Positions 23,678-33,254 are shown, numbered from the stretch's first letter. The stretch: 64,000 nucleotides of DNA from JAXGMV01 sp040772085 (GCA_040772085.1 JAXGYU010000001.1:1922001-1986000), one strand, 5' to 3'. Translations and numbers: made by a program. Notes: a model not told the origin generated them from the sequence alone.

Positions 23678-26149
23678 TTAAAGAATGCTGGGCGGATTGA
23701 CCTGAATCTGCCAGTCTGCCAGCGGTTTATCCTGCAGGAAGCTCACCGGGTCAGCACCTTTCACCAGAATCTGCCAGCGGTAACGGCGGTTGATCCGGCT
23801 GTAGAAGGGCGGGTTCGGACCGACAATTTCCAGCGTCCGGCTATTGGCTTCCCTGACCCAGGCTTTCAGGCGTTCCGCTAACAACAATGCGCTGGCTTTT
23901 GCTTTTTCGGGGTTCGTATCTTCATACACCAGCCTGACCATATTGCGGAAAGGCGGGTAGCGCAGCTTGCGCCGGTATTCCAGCTCGGTCTGGTAAAAGC
24001 CGGCGAAGTCATGCTTTGCCGCCGACTGGATGGCGTAATGATCGGGCATGAAGCTTTGCAAAATTACAGTCCCGCCGAGCACACTGCGTCCGGCACGTCC
24101 CGCTACCTGCATCAGATGCTGGAATGTGCGTTCAGCCGCTCGATAATCCGGCAGGTTCAGCCCGACATCAGCCAGCACCACACCGACCAGCGTGACCAGC
24201 GGCAGGTCCAGACCTTTGGTCAGCATTTGCGTGCCGACCAGGATGTCCGCCTGGTGCTGCCTGAAATGGGTCATGATAACGTCGTGCGCGTCTTTGGCTT
24301 GGGTGGTGCCCGCATCCCAGCGCAGGGTGCGCACGCCGGGCAGCAGCCTGAGAACCTCCTCTTCGACCTTTTCGGTGCCGGTTCCGAATTGTTTGATGCG
24401 TTTGCTGCCGCATGCCGGACAACTGGCCGGCATCAGCCGGGTGTAACCGCAGGTATGGCAGGCGAGGCTGACCGTGCTGCCCTCATGGGCAGTCAGCGGC
24501 AGTTCACAATTCGGACACTTGATGACATGACCGCAATCGCGGCAGAAAACGTAGGTCGCGCTGCCGCGCCGGTTGAGATATAAAATAGCCTGCTGACCAG
24601 CCTCAACGGTCTTGCGCAGCGCTTCCTGAAGCGCGTTGCTGAAGATTGAGAGGTTGCCTGCCTTGAGCTCATTGCGCATGTCGACGATACGCACGGATGG
24701 CAGCGGCAGGGAACTTCTGCTGACGGTCTGGCTGTCGCCGTGCGCTGCCGGCAGGGAAGTGACCAGCCGGTCAGGCAGTGTCAGAATTGGCCAGCCATCC
24801 TTTTTCGCCTGGTAATACAGCCGTAGATCCGGCGTGGCTGAACCAAGCACCAGCCGGCTGCCAGTCAGCCTGGCGTAATGAATGGCGGTCATCACGGCGT
24901 CGTATGCAGGCAGGAAATCATCCTGATAGTAGGAGTCGTCGTGGAACTCATCAATGACGATCAGACCGAGATTGGTGAACGGCATGAAGAGCGCGCTGCG
25001 CGGTCCGACAATCAGCTTCAGTTCGCCTGTACGCAGCCTGCGCCAGGTATCAAAGCGCTCACCATCCGAAAGGCGCGAGTGCTGGATGCCGACCATGTCC
25101 GGGAAGCGCGCCAGAAAGCGTGCCGTGGTTTGGGGTGTCAGCGAGATTTCGGGCACCATCACCAGCACCTGTTTGCCAGCCTTGATCGCCTGCTCAGCCA
25201 GCCGCAGATAAACTTCAGTTTTGCCTGAGCCGGTTACACCGTGCAGGATGACTGGCTTGCCGCCTTCGGCCAGGGTGGCCTGTTCGGTCGCCGCGCGGAC
25301 TGCTGCCACCTGCCGTTCCGTGAGGGTCGGTGGGTCATCCGCTGCGAAGACTTTATCAGCGAGCGGGTCACGCGTGACTTCAACGCTCTCCAGCGTCAGC
25401 CAGCCTTTGTCCTCCAGGACGCGCAGATCGGCGGCTGTCGCGCCGGTCTCGGCATACAGCCACGCTGGTTCGACGGCTTCACCTTCCTGAGCCAGACGCT
25501 GAAGCAAGGCCAGCCGGCGGTCGCCAGCGGCTCCCCGGCCAAGTTCCCCAGCGCTAAGAGACGCAGGATTTACCCCTTCAGCAAGCAGCGCCTTCCGACC
25601 GGTCTTGACCTTGGTGGTTGGCGGGTTGAGGATGGAGACCGCTGAAACTAGCGCACGGCGTACCAGTGACTGGATGGCTGGTTTCCAGTTCTGACGTTTG
25701 AATTCGGCGGAGATCTGACGGCTGCGCAACGCGCCCCGTTCAGCCAGGACAGCGATCAGCCTGTTCTGCAGCGGGCTTAAATTCCCCGGCAGTTTGGTTC
25801 CCGCCCGCAGTTGGTATTCCGTGTCCACCTGCCGGCTGATGCCGGGTGGAATCATCAGGTCAACGCAGGCAGCCATCGGCGCCAGATTGCGTGCCGACAT
25901 GATCTCAGCCAGGCGGATCTGTGCCTCGGACAGGATGGGTTCGTGACCAACCAGGCTCATCACCGCCTTTGTTTCGGCCACTTCCGGAATCTCCACCGGC
26001 TGGACGATAATGCCCTGGACAGTGCGCGGGCCGAATGGCACCATCACCAACTGACCCGGCAGAATTTGACCTTCCAGCTCAGGCGGCAGGTGGTAATCAA
26101 ACATCCCGCTGACTTGCGGCATATTCACCGCGACACGCACGTAACGCAT
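23678..26149 (-). CDS. priA: Primosomal protein N' (replication restart helicase PriA)
   Basis: A 3'-to-5' helicase that reloads the replisome at stalled forks. The 823-residue protein has the N-terminal DNA-binding domain (RVAVNMPQVSGMFDYHLP), the helicase core with Walker A GVTGSGKT (304-311) and a DExH box written DEFHD (400-404; DEEHD is commoner), and eight Cys in the zinc module (CRDCGHVIKCPNCELPL, then CHTCGY and CPACGS). Length is normal. The ATG at 26149 has no ribosome-binding site and follows an extended -10 element by six bases. Confidence 0.97.
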   Translation of the reverse strand: MRYVRVAVNMPQVSGMFDYHLPPELEGQILPGQLVMVPFGPRTVQGIIVQPVEIPEVAETKAVMSLVGHEPILSEAQIRLAEIMSARNLAPMAACVDLMIPPGISRQVDTEYQLRAGTKLPGNLSPLQNRLIAVLAERGALRSRQISAEFKRQNWKPAIQSLVRRALVSAVSILNPPTTKVKTGRKALLAEGVNPASLSAGELGRGAAGDRRLALLQRLAQEGEAVEPAWLYAETGATAADLRVLEDKGWLTLESVEVTRDPLADKVFAADDPPTLTERQVAAVRAATEQATLAEGGKPVILHGVTGSGKTEVYLRLAEQAIKAGKQVLVMVPEISLTPQTTARFLARFPDMVGIQHSRLSDGERFDTWRRLRTGELKLIVGPRSALFMPFTNLGLIVIDEFHDDSYYQDDFLPAYDAVMTAIHYARLTGSRLVLGSATPDLRLYYQAKKDGWPILTLPDRLVTSLPAAHGDSQTVSRSSLPLPSVRIVDMRNELKAGNLSIFSNALQEALRKTVEAGQQAILYLNRRGSATYVFCRDCGHVIKCPNCELPLTAHEGSTVSLACHTCGYTRLMPASCPACGSKRIKQFGTGTEKVEEEVLRLLPGVRTLRWDAGTTQAKDAHDVIMTHFRQHQADILVGTQMLTKGLDLPLVTLVGVVLADVGLNLPDYRAAERTFQHLMQVAGRAGRSVLGGTVILQSFMPDHYAIQSAAKHDFAGFYQTELEYRRKLRYPPFRNMVRLVYEDTNPEKAKASALLLAERLKAWVREANSRTLEIVGPNPPFYSRINRRYRWQILVKGADPVSFLQDKPLADWQIQVNPPSIL

Positions 26150-26164
26150 ACAGCGATTTTAGCA
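26147..26164 (-). promoter_or_regulatory. Leaderless extended -10 promoter of priA
   Basis: On the reverse strand TGC directly precedes TAAAAT (26161-26156), giving an extended -10. The hexamer ends six bases before the ATG at 26149. No Shine-Dalgarno sequence fits in between. Confidence 0.65.
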
Positions 26165-26205
26165 CGCGCACCCTTTTCACGGCGGAAGTCACCCTTCTGC
26201 TCAGG

Positions 26206-26240
26206 TATAATTTCGTTTTATGGTGCGATTGTCTGTATGA
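26206..26240 (+). promoter_or_regulatory. Promoter and leader peptide of the MFS gene
   Basis: TATAAT at 26206-26211 is followed after eight bases by an ATG at 26220. That ATG opens a six-codon frame (MVRLSV) whose TGA at 26238-26240 overlaps the MFS ATG at 26237 as ATGA. The arrangement suggests a leaderless leader peptide coupled to the transporter start. Confidence 0.45.
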
Positions 26241-27574
26241 GAATGCCGAATCTCCTCGACCGGTTTTTCACCTATCAGGGTGAGCTGGTCGTTAACAAAA
26301 ATCTCAAATTCGCGCTGATCGAAGCTGTCTTCCTGGGGATCATCTTCACTGCTGACCCATACCTGTCGGTCTTTCTGGTGCGGATGGGTGCCAACAGTTT
26401 TCAGGTCAGTCTGCTTTCGTCCATGCCGGCAATCAGCGGGTTGCTGCTGGTGATGTTCATCGGCAGGTATCTGCAATCACAGAAGAATATTCTGCCCTGG
26501 TACTCCACGCCGCGTATCTTCAGCGCTTCAGCCTATCTCCTGACCGGTCTGATGCCCTTTTTCTTTCAGGGTGAGGTTCTGGTCATCGCTGTACTGGCTG
26601 TCTGGGCGCTGGCTACCGTACCGCAGACGATCAACATGGTCTCCTTCACCGTCGTGATGGGCATGGTGGCGAAGAGCCATCAGCGCTTTGACCTGATGTC
26701 GCGCCGCTGGGCAACTTTGGCCGGCGTCTCAGCCTTGTTGCTGGTCGGAATTGGTTTCTTCCTGGATGCGGTCCGTTCGCCACTGAATTATCAGATTGTC
26801 TTCATGGTGCTCTCGCTGGGCGTGATTGGCGCGACGGTCTATAACCGCAAGCTGGAGCTGCCGGACAACGAGCCTGGTGACGCGCCTACACCGCTGCCAG
26901 TCCTGCGGCAGGTCAAACAATACGGCGGGCTGCTCAAGGATAATCCGGGCTTCAGCCGCTTCATTTTCAAACGGCTGGTCTACCAATTTGGCTGGACGCT
27001 GGCTTTCCCGATCTACCCGCTGTATTACGTGCACAAGGTGCACGCGACGGATGTCTGGGTCGGAATTTTCAGCACGGTCAGTACCATCGTCGTGGTCATC
27101 GGATACTTCTTCTGGCTCAGGCAGTCGCGCAAGCATCAGAACCGCACGCTGCTGGGCTGGACAACTTTTGGCACTGCTATCTTCCCGATTCTGTTCTCGC
27201 TCACGATCCGGCCGGAGCTGATTGCCCTGATTGTCGGACTTGGCGCGTTATTCCAGGCGGGCATGGATCTGGTGCTGTTTGACGAATTGATGAAGACCGT
27301 GCCGAAGAAGTCCCATATCCTCTATGTTTCGCTGGGGCAGAGCGCGCAATATCTCGCCACCATCGCCGGCCCCTTTGCCGGCTCATTCATCGCATCGCAA
27401 TTTGGTCTGGTGCCGGCATTATGGGTGAGCGGTATCATCCGCCTGATCGGGTTCGCGTTGTTCTTCTTCTCCCCAAGCGCGTCACCGGTCGAGATTGAAG
27501 AAGGTCTGCCTTACACACCGGAGCAGCCCAGCAGTGAAAGCCTGCCTGAGCTGCCTGTGACTGAAGAGCAATGA
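26237..27574 (+). CDS. MFS transporter
   Basis: A 445-residue transporter of the major facilitator superfamily with about 11-12 transmembrane helices. It begins MRMPNLLDRFFTYQGELVV; internal features include RRWATLAGVSALLLVG between helices and a charged loop LELPDNEPGDAPTPL in the middle. The substrate is not predictable. The frame is open far upstream through the opposite strand of priA, but homology-like sequence and the -10 at 26206 put the start here. A second ATG two codons later is possible. No clear ribosome-binding site. Confidence 0.85.
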   Translation: MRMPNLLDRFFTYQGELVVNKNLKFALIEAVFLGIIFTADPYLSVFLVRMGANSFQVSLLSSMPAISGLLLVMFIGRYLQSQKNILPWYSTPRIFSASAYLLTGLMPFFFQGEVLVIAVLAVWALATVPQTINMVSFTVVMGMVAKSHQRFDLMSRRWATLAGVSALLLVGIGFFLDAVRSPLNYQIVFMVLSLGVIGATVYNRKLELPDNEPGDAPTPLPVLRQVKQYGGLLKDNPGFSRFIFKRLVYQFGWTLAFPIYPLYYVHKVHATDVWVGIFSTVSTIVVVIGYFFWLRQSRKHQNRTLLGWTTFGTAIFPILFSLTIRPELIALIVGLGALFQAGMDLVLFDELMKTVPKKSHILYVSLGQSAQYLATIAGPFAGSFIASQFGLVPALWVSGIIRLIGFALFFFSPSASPVEIEEGLPYTPEQPSSESLPELPVTEEQ

Positions 27575-27596
27575 CCTTTCAGAGAAGATTAAACAG

Positions 27597-27627
27597 AACA
27601 GACCGCGGTTGTCCGCGGTCTGTTTTT
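27597..27627. terminator. Bidirectional terminator between MFS and SH3 lipoprotein genes
   Basis: AACAGACCGCGG (27597-27608) pairs perfectly with 27613-27624 across TTGT and is followed by TTT on the forward strand; A-rich sequence precedes it for the reverse gene. Confidence 0.88.
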
Positions 27628-27637
27628 CAACCTCTGC

Positions 27638-28519
27638 TTACGGGCTGGTGAAATTCACACCTTGTGATACGCACGTACCCTTCAGATCGTCCTGAGTACA
27701 AAGCGTGACGCTGGCAGACATGGCATTGCCGGTGCTGCCGCCCAGTTTGACGGCGACAAATGCGCTCTTGCCGGCTGCCAGGCTGCCGGCAGCATTACCG
27801 CAGGAGGCAGCCTGCGGCCAGAAGGGTGAATTGGCGGTCACACCAGCAGACTGATGTGTGGTGTTATTGGTCAGGCTGACCTGGCTCGACTCGAATTTAC
27901 TGGTGCCCGCGTTCTTGACTCCAAAGACATAGTAGGTGTCCGCACCGCAGGTCGTCTTGCTGGCAAAGCTTAGTTCAAGCGCCGGGTAAGGCGTGGGGGT
28001 AGGCGTGGGCGGCGGCGTTCTGATCGGCAGCTGCTGATAGGGTCCTTCAGGCGTGGCAAACTGCCCCGTGATCCAGCATTCACCAGGGGCATCCAGGTTC
28101 TTGATCACCCACCAGTTGTTATTGCTGAGCCGGCCGATCATCTCGGCTTGCTCACCAACCATCAGCGCGCCGAGGTAATCATAGATTATGTTGGGACCTC
28201 TGCGGCAGTTGGTATCCTTGACCACATGCACCATTGCCGCGGCCTGAGTCGGCGGCGGCAGTGTCGCCGAAGGTTCCACAGTTGCCGTTGGCGGTTCGGG
28301 GGTGTTGGTGTTTGCCTCGACTGGCTGAGCCAGCGTGGTGCTCGTGGCAATGGCGGAGAGAGTGCTTTGTGCCGCCGCCGCGATGGTAGCGGGCAAATCG
28401 GGCGGAATGACAACGGTTGCCGGCGTCGAACTTGCCGGCGCTGGCAAATTGGCAGGCAAACAGGCAGTCAGTATCAGTAGTACAGCGATACCAATAAATT
28501 TGAATGACTTGTAAAGCAT
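27638..28519 (-). CDS. SH3b-domain lipoprotein
   Basis: A 293-residue protein with lipobox LTAC (Cys20) and a Pro/Ala/Thr-rich linker to about residue 95. Residues 95-155 look like a bacterial SH3 domain (VVKDTNCRRGPNIIYDYLGALMVGEQAEMIG, then WWVIKNLDAPGECWI). After a second TPTPTP linker comes an Ig-like beta domain with paired Cys (CGADTYYVFGVKNAGTS...). Probable role is binding envelope components outside the membrane. The WD40 lipoprotein gene lies 76 bases upstream on the same strand. Confidence 0.82.
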   Translation of the reverse strand: MLYKSFKFIGIAVLLILTACLPANLPAPASSTPATVVIPPDLPATIAAAAQSTLSAIATSTTLAQPVEANTNTPEPPTATVEPSATLPPPTQAAAMVHVVKDTNCRRGPNIIYDYLGALMVGEQAEMIGRLSNNNWWVIKNLDAPGECWITGQFATPEGPYQQLPIRTPPPTPTPTPYPALELSFASKTTCGADTYYVFGVKNAGTSKFESSQVSLTNNTTHQSAGVTANSPFWPQAASCGNAAGSLAAGKSAFVAVKLGGSTGNAMSASVTLCTQDDLKGTCVSQGVNFTSP

Positions 28520-28595
28520 AATCGCCCCTTTCTGTTTATTAAACGGGATCCAAGGCTATTAATAGAGACGTTTTTCTTGGTGGATTCGTTCCATT

Positions 28596-30614
28596 TCATG
28601 GCACACCCCAGACCGTCACCTTGCCATCCCACTCGGAAGTGAGCAAGAATTTATCGTCAGGCGAAAACATGATCTGCGCGCCGGAGGGGTGACCATCGTC
28701 CAGCGTCGCGAGTTTGCGCCCATCCTGCAGGCTCCATACACTGACCTGGCTGCCGGCAATCGCGAGCAGGTTGTTATCCGCTGAAAAAGCCGCCTGCAAA
28801 CTGCTCTCCGGCAGGGCGCTCGTCAGTTTGCCCGCGGCAAGGTCGTAGACGGCTGTCAAAGGTTGCGGTTCATGCTGACTGATCGAAGCCAGGCTGCCAT
28901 CCCGCGAGATGCCGGTGACGAGGCCGCGTAATTGATGAATGGGCTGAAATGCCGGCAGCGTGAGAAAGGCAACGCCGGAACGCGACTGCGTCAACAGGTT
29001 CTGACCGTCGTTGATAAACCACATACGCTGGACAGCTTCGTTCAAAGTGACCCTATTCTGGATGCTTTGACTACCTGGTGACCAGAGACTGAGCGAACCA
29101 TCTTCCTGACTGTAAGCGAGCGTTTCGCCGTCTGCGTCGAATGCCAGCGCCCGGACGGGTGACTCCAGCGTGAAACTCGTCAGCAGGCTGCCATCTTCCA
29201 GATTAAACAGATTGATGGTGCTGCCATGGCTGACAAAGGCAGCCAGCTTGTGGGCGGAATCGAAAACGAGGTGATCTATATCGGTCTCACTCAGCGTAGC
29301 GCCCGAGAATGTATTGCCGAGCCCCAGCATCAGTTGCTGCCGGCTGCCGTTGATGTAGTAAAGGGACAGTTCGCCAGGGGCGCTCGCGTACGCGCGCAGT
29401 CGCATGTCCGGCGCGAAGCCGGATACCGGCAGCTCGCTGACCCGGCCGGTGGCTAGGTCAACCAATTCCAGCCGGTCGGTCAGCAGGATCAACTCACTGC
29501 TGTCCGCCAGGCTGGCGGTCGCCCGCAGACCATGCACTGGCTGTTCAAGCGCCTGGCGTTCCAGCAGCTCGCCGCTGGAGACGTCCCAGGTCGTGACAAG
29601 TGAGCCGTCAAACCCGGTCAGCGTGCTGTTGTCGGACGCGATGCTGATATCAACCAACGGCTGGTCGGTGACCTTGATCAGTGAAATCGTGGTGCGCTTG
29701 TTCAGGTCGAAGAGCCGCAGCGTGCGCGTCTGATCCACAACCGCGATGCTGCCATCCCGCGAGAAGATCGCTCCGACTGGCGGGTCGCCGGCAGCGGTGT
29801 TGATGACATAAATGTCATTCAAAAACTGACCGGTCGCGGCGGAATAGGTTTTGACCGAGCGGCGATCATCCCAGGCATGAACGCGGCTGTCGTCTGCGGA
29901 GAACGAGAGGACTGGCGCGAGATGCGAGTCCAGCAGAATGCGTTGCAGCAGGGTCAGTGCGGAGGCGGAGAGGATGTACGCGCTGCCGCCTGTCGTCGAG
30001 GCAGCGAGCATACTGCCATCGTGAGAAAATGCGATGGTAAGGATGGATGCCCCGAGGTCCCTGCGAGCGAGCTGCTCTCCGCCCGGGAGGCTGATCATGG
30101 TGACATTGCCGGCAGAATCGCCGACCGCGAGCAGTTTGCTGTCAGGGGAGAAGGTTATGGCAGTCGGTCGCTCAGCGAGATCCAGGCTTATCACCAAATT
30201 CATTGCCGCTGCGCGGTAAAGAAGGAGCGCCTTGTCGCTGGTCACGACCAGATATTGACCATCCGGCGAAGCGTCAATATCCAGCGCGAAGCCTTGCCCG
30301 AACCGGCCAAACAGCTTCAAGCGCTGGGCATTGCGGGCTGTGATGACCTGACTTTCCGGCAGCGGCGTCATCTCCACACTGGCGCTGATGTTGGTTGGTG
30401 TCACGCTCGGCTGCGGGGTGTGGGTTGCGGTAGGTTCAGGCGGCAGGGTGATGGAGGGCGTGATGGTCGGCACGCCGGGTAGCTGCTCCGGCAGACAACC
30501 GCTCACGAGCATCAGGCTGAACAGGAGCGTACCAATGAGCGTGAGCGCAACAGGCAGGCCGGCAGACTTCGCACGGACGACCTTATGGCTTGCTGATGAG
30601 TATTGCGATCTCAT
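28596..30614 (-). CDS. WD40-repeat (beta-propeller) lipoprotein
   Basis: A 672-residue exported protein: signal peptide with lipobox VSGC (Cys40), a short Thr/Pro linker, then WD40-like blades across the rest. Repeated blade ends include FSPDSKLLAVGDSAGNVTMISL, FSHDGSMLAASTTGGSAYIL, FDADGETLAYSQEDGSLSLWS and, at the C-terminus, FSPDDKFLLTSEWDGKVTVWG. It probably acts as an external scaffold; partners are unknown. An upstream in-frame ATG exists at 30656, but GGAG eight bases before the ATG at 30614 supports this start. Confidence 0.87.
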   Translation of the reverse strand: MRSQYSSASHKVVRAKSAGLPVALTLIGTLLFSLMLVSGCLPEQLPGVPTITPSITLPPEPTATHTPQPSVTPTNISASVEMTPLPESQVITARNAQRLKLFGRFGQGFALDIDASPDGQYLVVTSDKALLLYRAAAMNLVISLDLAERPTAITFSPDSKLLAVGDSAGNVTMISLPGGEQLARRDLGASILTIAFSHDGSMLAASTTGGSAYILSASALTLLQRILLDSHLAPVLSFSADDSRVHAWDDRRSVKTYSAATGQFLNDIYVINTAAGDPPVGAIFSRDGSIAVVDQTRTLRLFDLNKRTTISLIKVTDQPLVDISIASDNSTLTGFDGSLVTTWDVSSGELLERQALEQPVHGLRATASLADSSELILLTDRLELVDLATGRVSELPVSGFAPDMRLRAYASAPGELSLYYINGSRQQLMLGLGNTFSGATLSETDIDHLVFDSAHKLAAFVSHGSTINLFNLEDGSLLTSFTLESPVRALAFDADGETLAYSQEDGSLSLWSPGSQSIQNRVTLNEAVQRMWFINDGQNLLTQSRSGVAFLTLPAFQPIHQLRGLVTGISRDGSLASISQHEPQPLTAVYDLAAGKLTSALPESSLQAAFSADNNLLAIAGSQVSVWSLQDGRKLATLDDGHPSGAQIMFSPDDKFLLTSEWDGKVTVWGVP

Positions 30615-30702
30615 CTGATACTCTCCGGAACGCTGTTTCCTCACCTCTGACCTCATTATAAGGGATTCGAATTCAGCTTAATCCGGAGGTGATTCTTGCC
30701 GG

Positions 30703-30723
30703 TATGATAAAATCCTTGCCATG
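30703..30723 (+). promoter_or_regulatory. Probable leaderless promoter of the flippase-like gene
   Basis: TAAAAT at 30708-30713 ends seven bases before the ATG at 30721. An overlapping TATGAT lies at 30703-30708. No Shine-Dalgarno sequence is present in the short interval. Confidence 0.5.
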
Positions 30724-31737
30724 AAACGCTGGCAATTCTGGCTTGGTGTGGTCATCAGTATCGCCTTTATGTACCTGGCGCTCAGGAATTTGCATCTCGG
30801 CGATGTCTGGAACGCGATCAGGGGGGCGCAATTATGGTGGCTGCTGCCCGGCATCGCAGTTTATTTCATCGGTGTGTGGGTGAGAGCCTGGCGCTGGCAT
30901 TATTTGCTGCGACCGCTGAAGAAAGTGCCCACCAGCACCATGTTCCCGATCGTGACCATTGGCTATATGGGCAACAACATCTATCCCGCCCGCGCGGGCG
31001 AGGTGCTGCGCGCCATCGTCCTCAAGCGCCGCGAAGGCATACCCGTCTCGGCATCCCTGGCGACCGTCATTGTTGAGCGCGTGTTTGACGGCGTAGTCAT
31101 GCTGGGCTTTGTTTTCCTCAACCTGCCGGAACTCACGCGGCTGCAATCCAGTTCGGGGTTCATCGGCAATATCCAGCAACTGGCGATCTATGGCTCAATC
31201 GCCTTCATTGGCGCGCTGATCGTCTTCCTGCTAGCTGCCATGTTCCCATTCCAGGCGGAAAAACTGGTGACCTGGTTCATCGACCGGCTTGTCCCGGGCG
31301 GGATCCGTCCTAAAGTACAGGCTGTTGCCAATCGTTTTCTGGGCGGTCTCGAGTCACTGCGTTCGCCCAAGGACGCGCTGATGGTCTTCGTCACATCGGT
31401 CATCATCTGGATACTGGAGACGCTGAAATACTGGTTCGTCATGCACGCCTTCCCGTTCACGGTCAGCTTCTTCGCGCTGATGCTGATGAACGGCATCGTC
31501 AACCTGGCGACGACCATCCCCTCCGCCCCCGGCTATGTCGGTACGTTTGACGCACCCGGCATCGCGCTGCTGACAGCCTACGGCGTCCCGGGCGAGATCG
31601 CTGCCGGCTATACGCTGGTACTGCATGTGGCGTTGTGGCTGCCGATCACCGCCCTGGGGGCGTATTACTTCATGCGTGAAGGTCTCAAGTGGGGCGAGAA
31701 GGTCCCTGAACGGGACACGCTGGACGAAGAAATCTGA
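30721..31737 (+). CDS. Flippase-like membrane protein (UPF0104/LPG synthase TM region family)
   Basis: A 338-residue membrane protein of the UPF0104 family, with about eight transmembrane helices. Family blocks: YFIGVWVRAWRWHYLL, TIGYMGNNIYPARAGEVLRAIVL, ATVIVERVFDGVVML, and near the end NLATTIPSAPGYVGTFDAPGIALLTAYG. Members include the membrane domain of lysylphosphatidylglycerol synthase and proposed lipid flippases; the soluble aminoacyltransferase domain is absent here. The next gene encodes a FAD oxidoreductase after a terminator, so an operon is unlikely. Confidence 0.9.
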   Translation: MKRWQFWLGVVISIAFMYLALRNLHLGDVWNAIRGAQLWWLLPGIAVYFIGVWVRAWRWHYLLRPLKKVPTSTMFPIVTIGYMGNNIYPARAGEVLRAIVLKRREGIPVSASLATVIVERVFDGVVMLGFVFLNLPELTRLQSSSGFIGNIQQLAIYGSIAFIGALIVFLLAAMFPFQAEKLVTWFIDRLVPGGIRPKVQAVANRFLGGLESLRSPKDALMVFVTSVIIWILETLKYWFVMHAFPFTVSFFALMLMNGIVNLATTIPSAPGYVGTFDAPGIALLTAYGVPGEIAAGYTLVLHVALWLPITALGAYYFMREGLKWGEKVPERDTLDEEI

Positions 31738-31766
31738 TTCCTTGAGGGCCATCTTAAGCATATGAG

Positions 31767-31792
31767 CAACCGCGTGACTTGCGGTTGTTTTT
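31767..31792 (+). terminator. Terminator after the flippase-like gene
   Basis: CAACCGC (31767-31773) pairs with GCGGTTG (31781-31787), followed by five T. Confidence 0.82.
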
Positions 31793-31854
31793 ACGCTCAG
31801 TTAGAATGACTTGTGGGAAAGATTTTACAAACAATACAAAGATAGAGGGCAAGT

Positions 31855-33141
31855 ATGAAAATAGCTATCGTTGGCGCGGGGTACGGGGGAATGGCAGCAG
31901 CCTTTGACCTGGTCAAGGCTGGACACCAGGTGACCATATTTGAAGGATCTGAAATCGTTGGCGGTCTGGCGGCCGGCATCCGGGAACCAGGCTGGGACTG
32001 GTCGCTGGAGAAGTTCTATCACCACTTCTTCCAGACCGACGCCGACCTGCTGGGTCTCGCGAATGAGCTGGGACTGAGCGACGAAGTGATCTTTGTGCGA
32101 CCGAAAACGGTCGTCCATCATGAAGGGGATTTCTACCCGCTTGATTCGCCGCTGACCGCGCTGACATTCCCGGGTTTCAATCTGCTGGATATCGCCCGCT
32201 TTGGCTTTGTGACCGTATATTTGCGCTACCTAGCCTCCTGGAAGGCGATGGAAAAACACAAGGCTGATACCTGGCTGCGCAAGGCATATGGCAACAAACT
32301 CTACGATACCATGTTTGAACCGCTGCTGGTCGGCAAGTTCGGACCGCATTATAAGGAGGTCAACATGGCCTGGTTCTGGGCGCGCTTCAAGGCACGCTCG
32401 ACCAAGCTCGGCACCTTCAAAGGCGGATTCCAGCACTTTGCTGAAACCCTGGCGGATCACCTGCGCAAGATGGGTGTCGATATCAGACTAAAAACGCCGA
32501 TCTCGCAAATCAAGCCGGCTGAGAATGGATTGACGCTGGTGCTGCCCGAGGGTGAAGAATCCTACGACCAGTGCCTGGTGACTGTCGCGCCAGGTCTGCT
32601 GGCCAGAATGGCGCCGGATCTGCCGGAGAATTACCTGAAGGGGCTGCTGTCACTCAAGAGTATGGGCGCGGTGGTGATGATCCTGGCGCTCAAGCATCAG
32701 CTCTCGACCAAGGGCTATTACTGGTTCAATCTACCCAAGTCGGCAGGTTATCCGTTCCTGGCGCTGGTGGAGCACACCAACTTCATGGATAAGGCGCATT
32801 ATGGCGGAGAGAATCTGGTCTATTGCGGCGATTATCTCGACCCTTCGCATGAATACTTCAAACTCAGCAAAGAGGAATTGCTGGAGCGGTTCCTGCCGGC
32901 GCTCAAGCGCATCAACCCCGCTTTCGAAGCGGACTGGGTGCGACAGAGCTGGCTGTTCAAGACAAATTATGCCCAGCCGGTACCGCTGGTCAATCACTCG
33001 GGCAATATCCCTGCCATCCAGACGCCGCTGCCAGGCTTGTATTTCGCCAGTATGAGCCAGGTTTATCCCTGGGACCGCGGCACCAACTTCGTCGTTCAGA
33101 TCGGGCGCAAGGCAGCAAAAGAGATGCTGGGACGCGCGTAA
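31855..33141 (+). CDS. FAD-dependent oxidoreductase (protoporphyrinogen oxidase/desaturase-like)
   Basis: A 428-residue flavoprotein of the amine oxidase superfamily. The N-terminal dinucleotide-binding motif GAGYGGMAAAFDLVKAG (7-23) and the acidic residue in FEGSEIVGGLAAG bind FAD. The C-terminal FAD segment is seen in LPGLYFASMSQVYPWDRGTNF. Middle-domain features (FKGGFQHFAETLADHLRKMG) resemble phytoene-desaturase and UDP-galactopyranose-mutase relatives. The substrate cannot be chosen from the neighbours. AGAGGGCAAGT precedes the ATG. Confidence 0.85.
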   Translation: MKIAIVGAGYGGMAAAFDLVKAGHQVTIFEGSEIVGGLAAGIREPGWDWSLEKFYHHFFQTDADLLGLANELGLSDEVIFVRPKTVVHHEGDFYPLDSPLTALTFPGFNLLDIARFGFVTVYLRYLASWKAMEKHKADTWLRKAYGNKLYDTMFEPLLVGKFGPHYKEVNMAWFWARFKARSTKLGTFKGGFQHFAETLADHLRKMGVDIRLKTPISQIKPAENGLTLVLPEGEESYDQCLVTVAPGLLARMAPDLPENYLKGLLSLKSMGAVVMILALKHQLSTKGYYWFNLPKSAGYPFLALVEHTNFMDKAHYGGENLVYCGDYLDPSHEYFKLSKEELLERFLPALKRINPAFEADWVRQSWLFKTNYAQPVPLVNHSGNIPAIQTPLPGLYFASMSQVYPWDRGTNFVVQIGRKAAKEMLGRA

Positions 33142-33254
33142 GAGCGCTTACGGCAGGTGAACGTCAGGCAATCATAGGTTAAGCGTCAAGCAGAAGCTGG
33201 CCGGATTGCGTAGAATAAGAAGCGTAAAGGACAACTTCTTTTTCTCCTCCTTAA

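Noticed and set aside
25811..26236. 140-codon extension of the MFS gene across the priA start
   Set aside because: It is a shadow of priA on the opposite strand; transporter-like sequence begins only at 26237.
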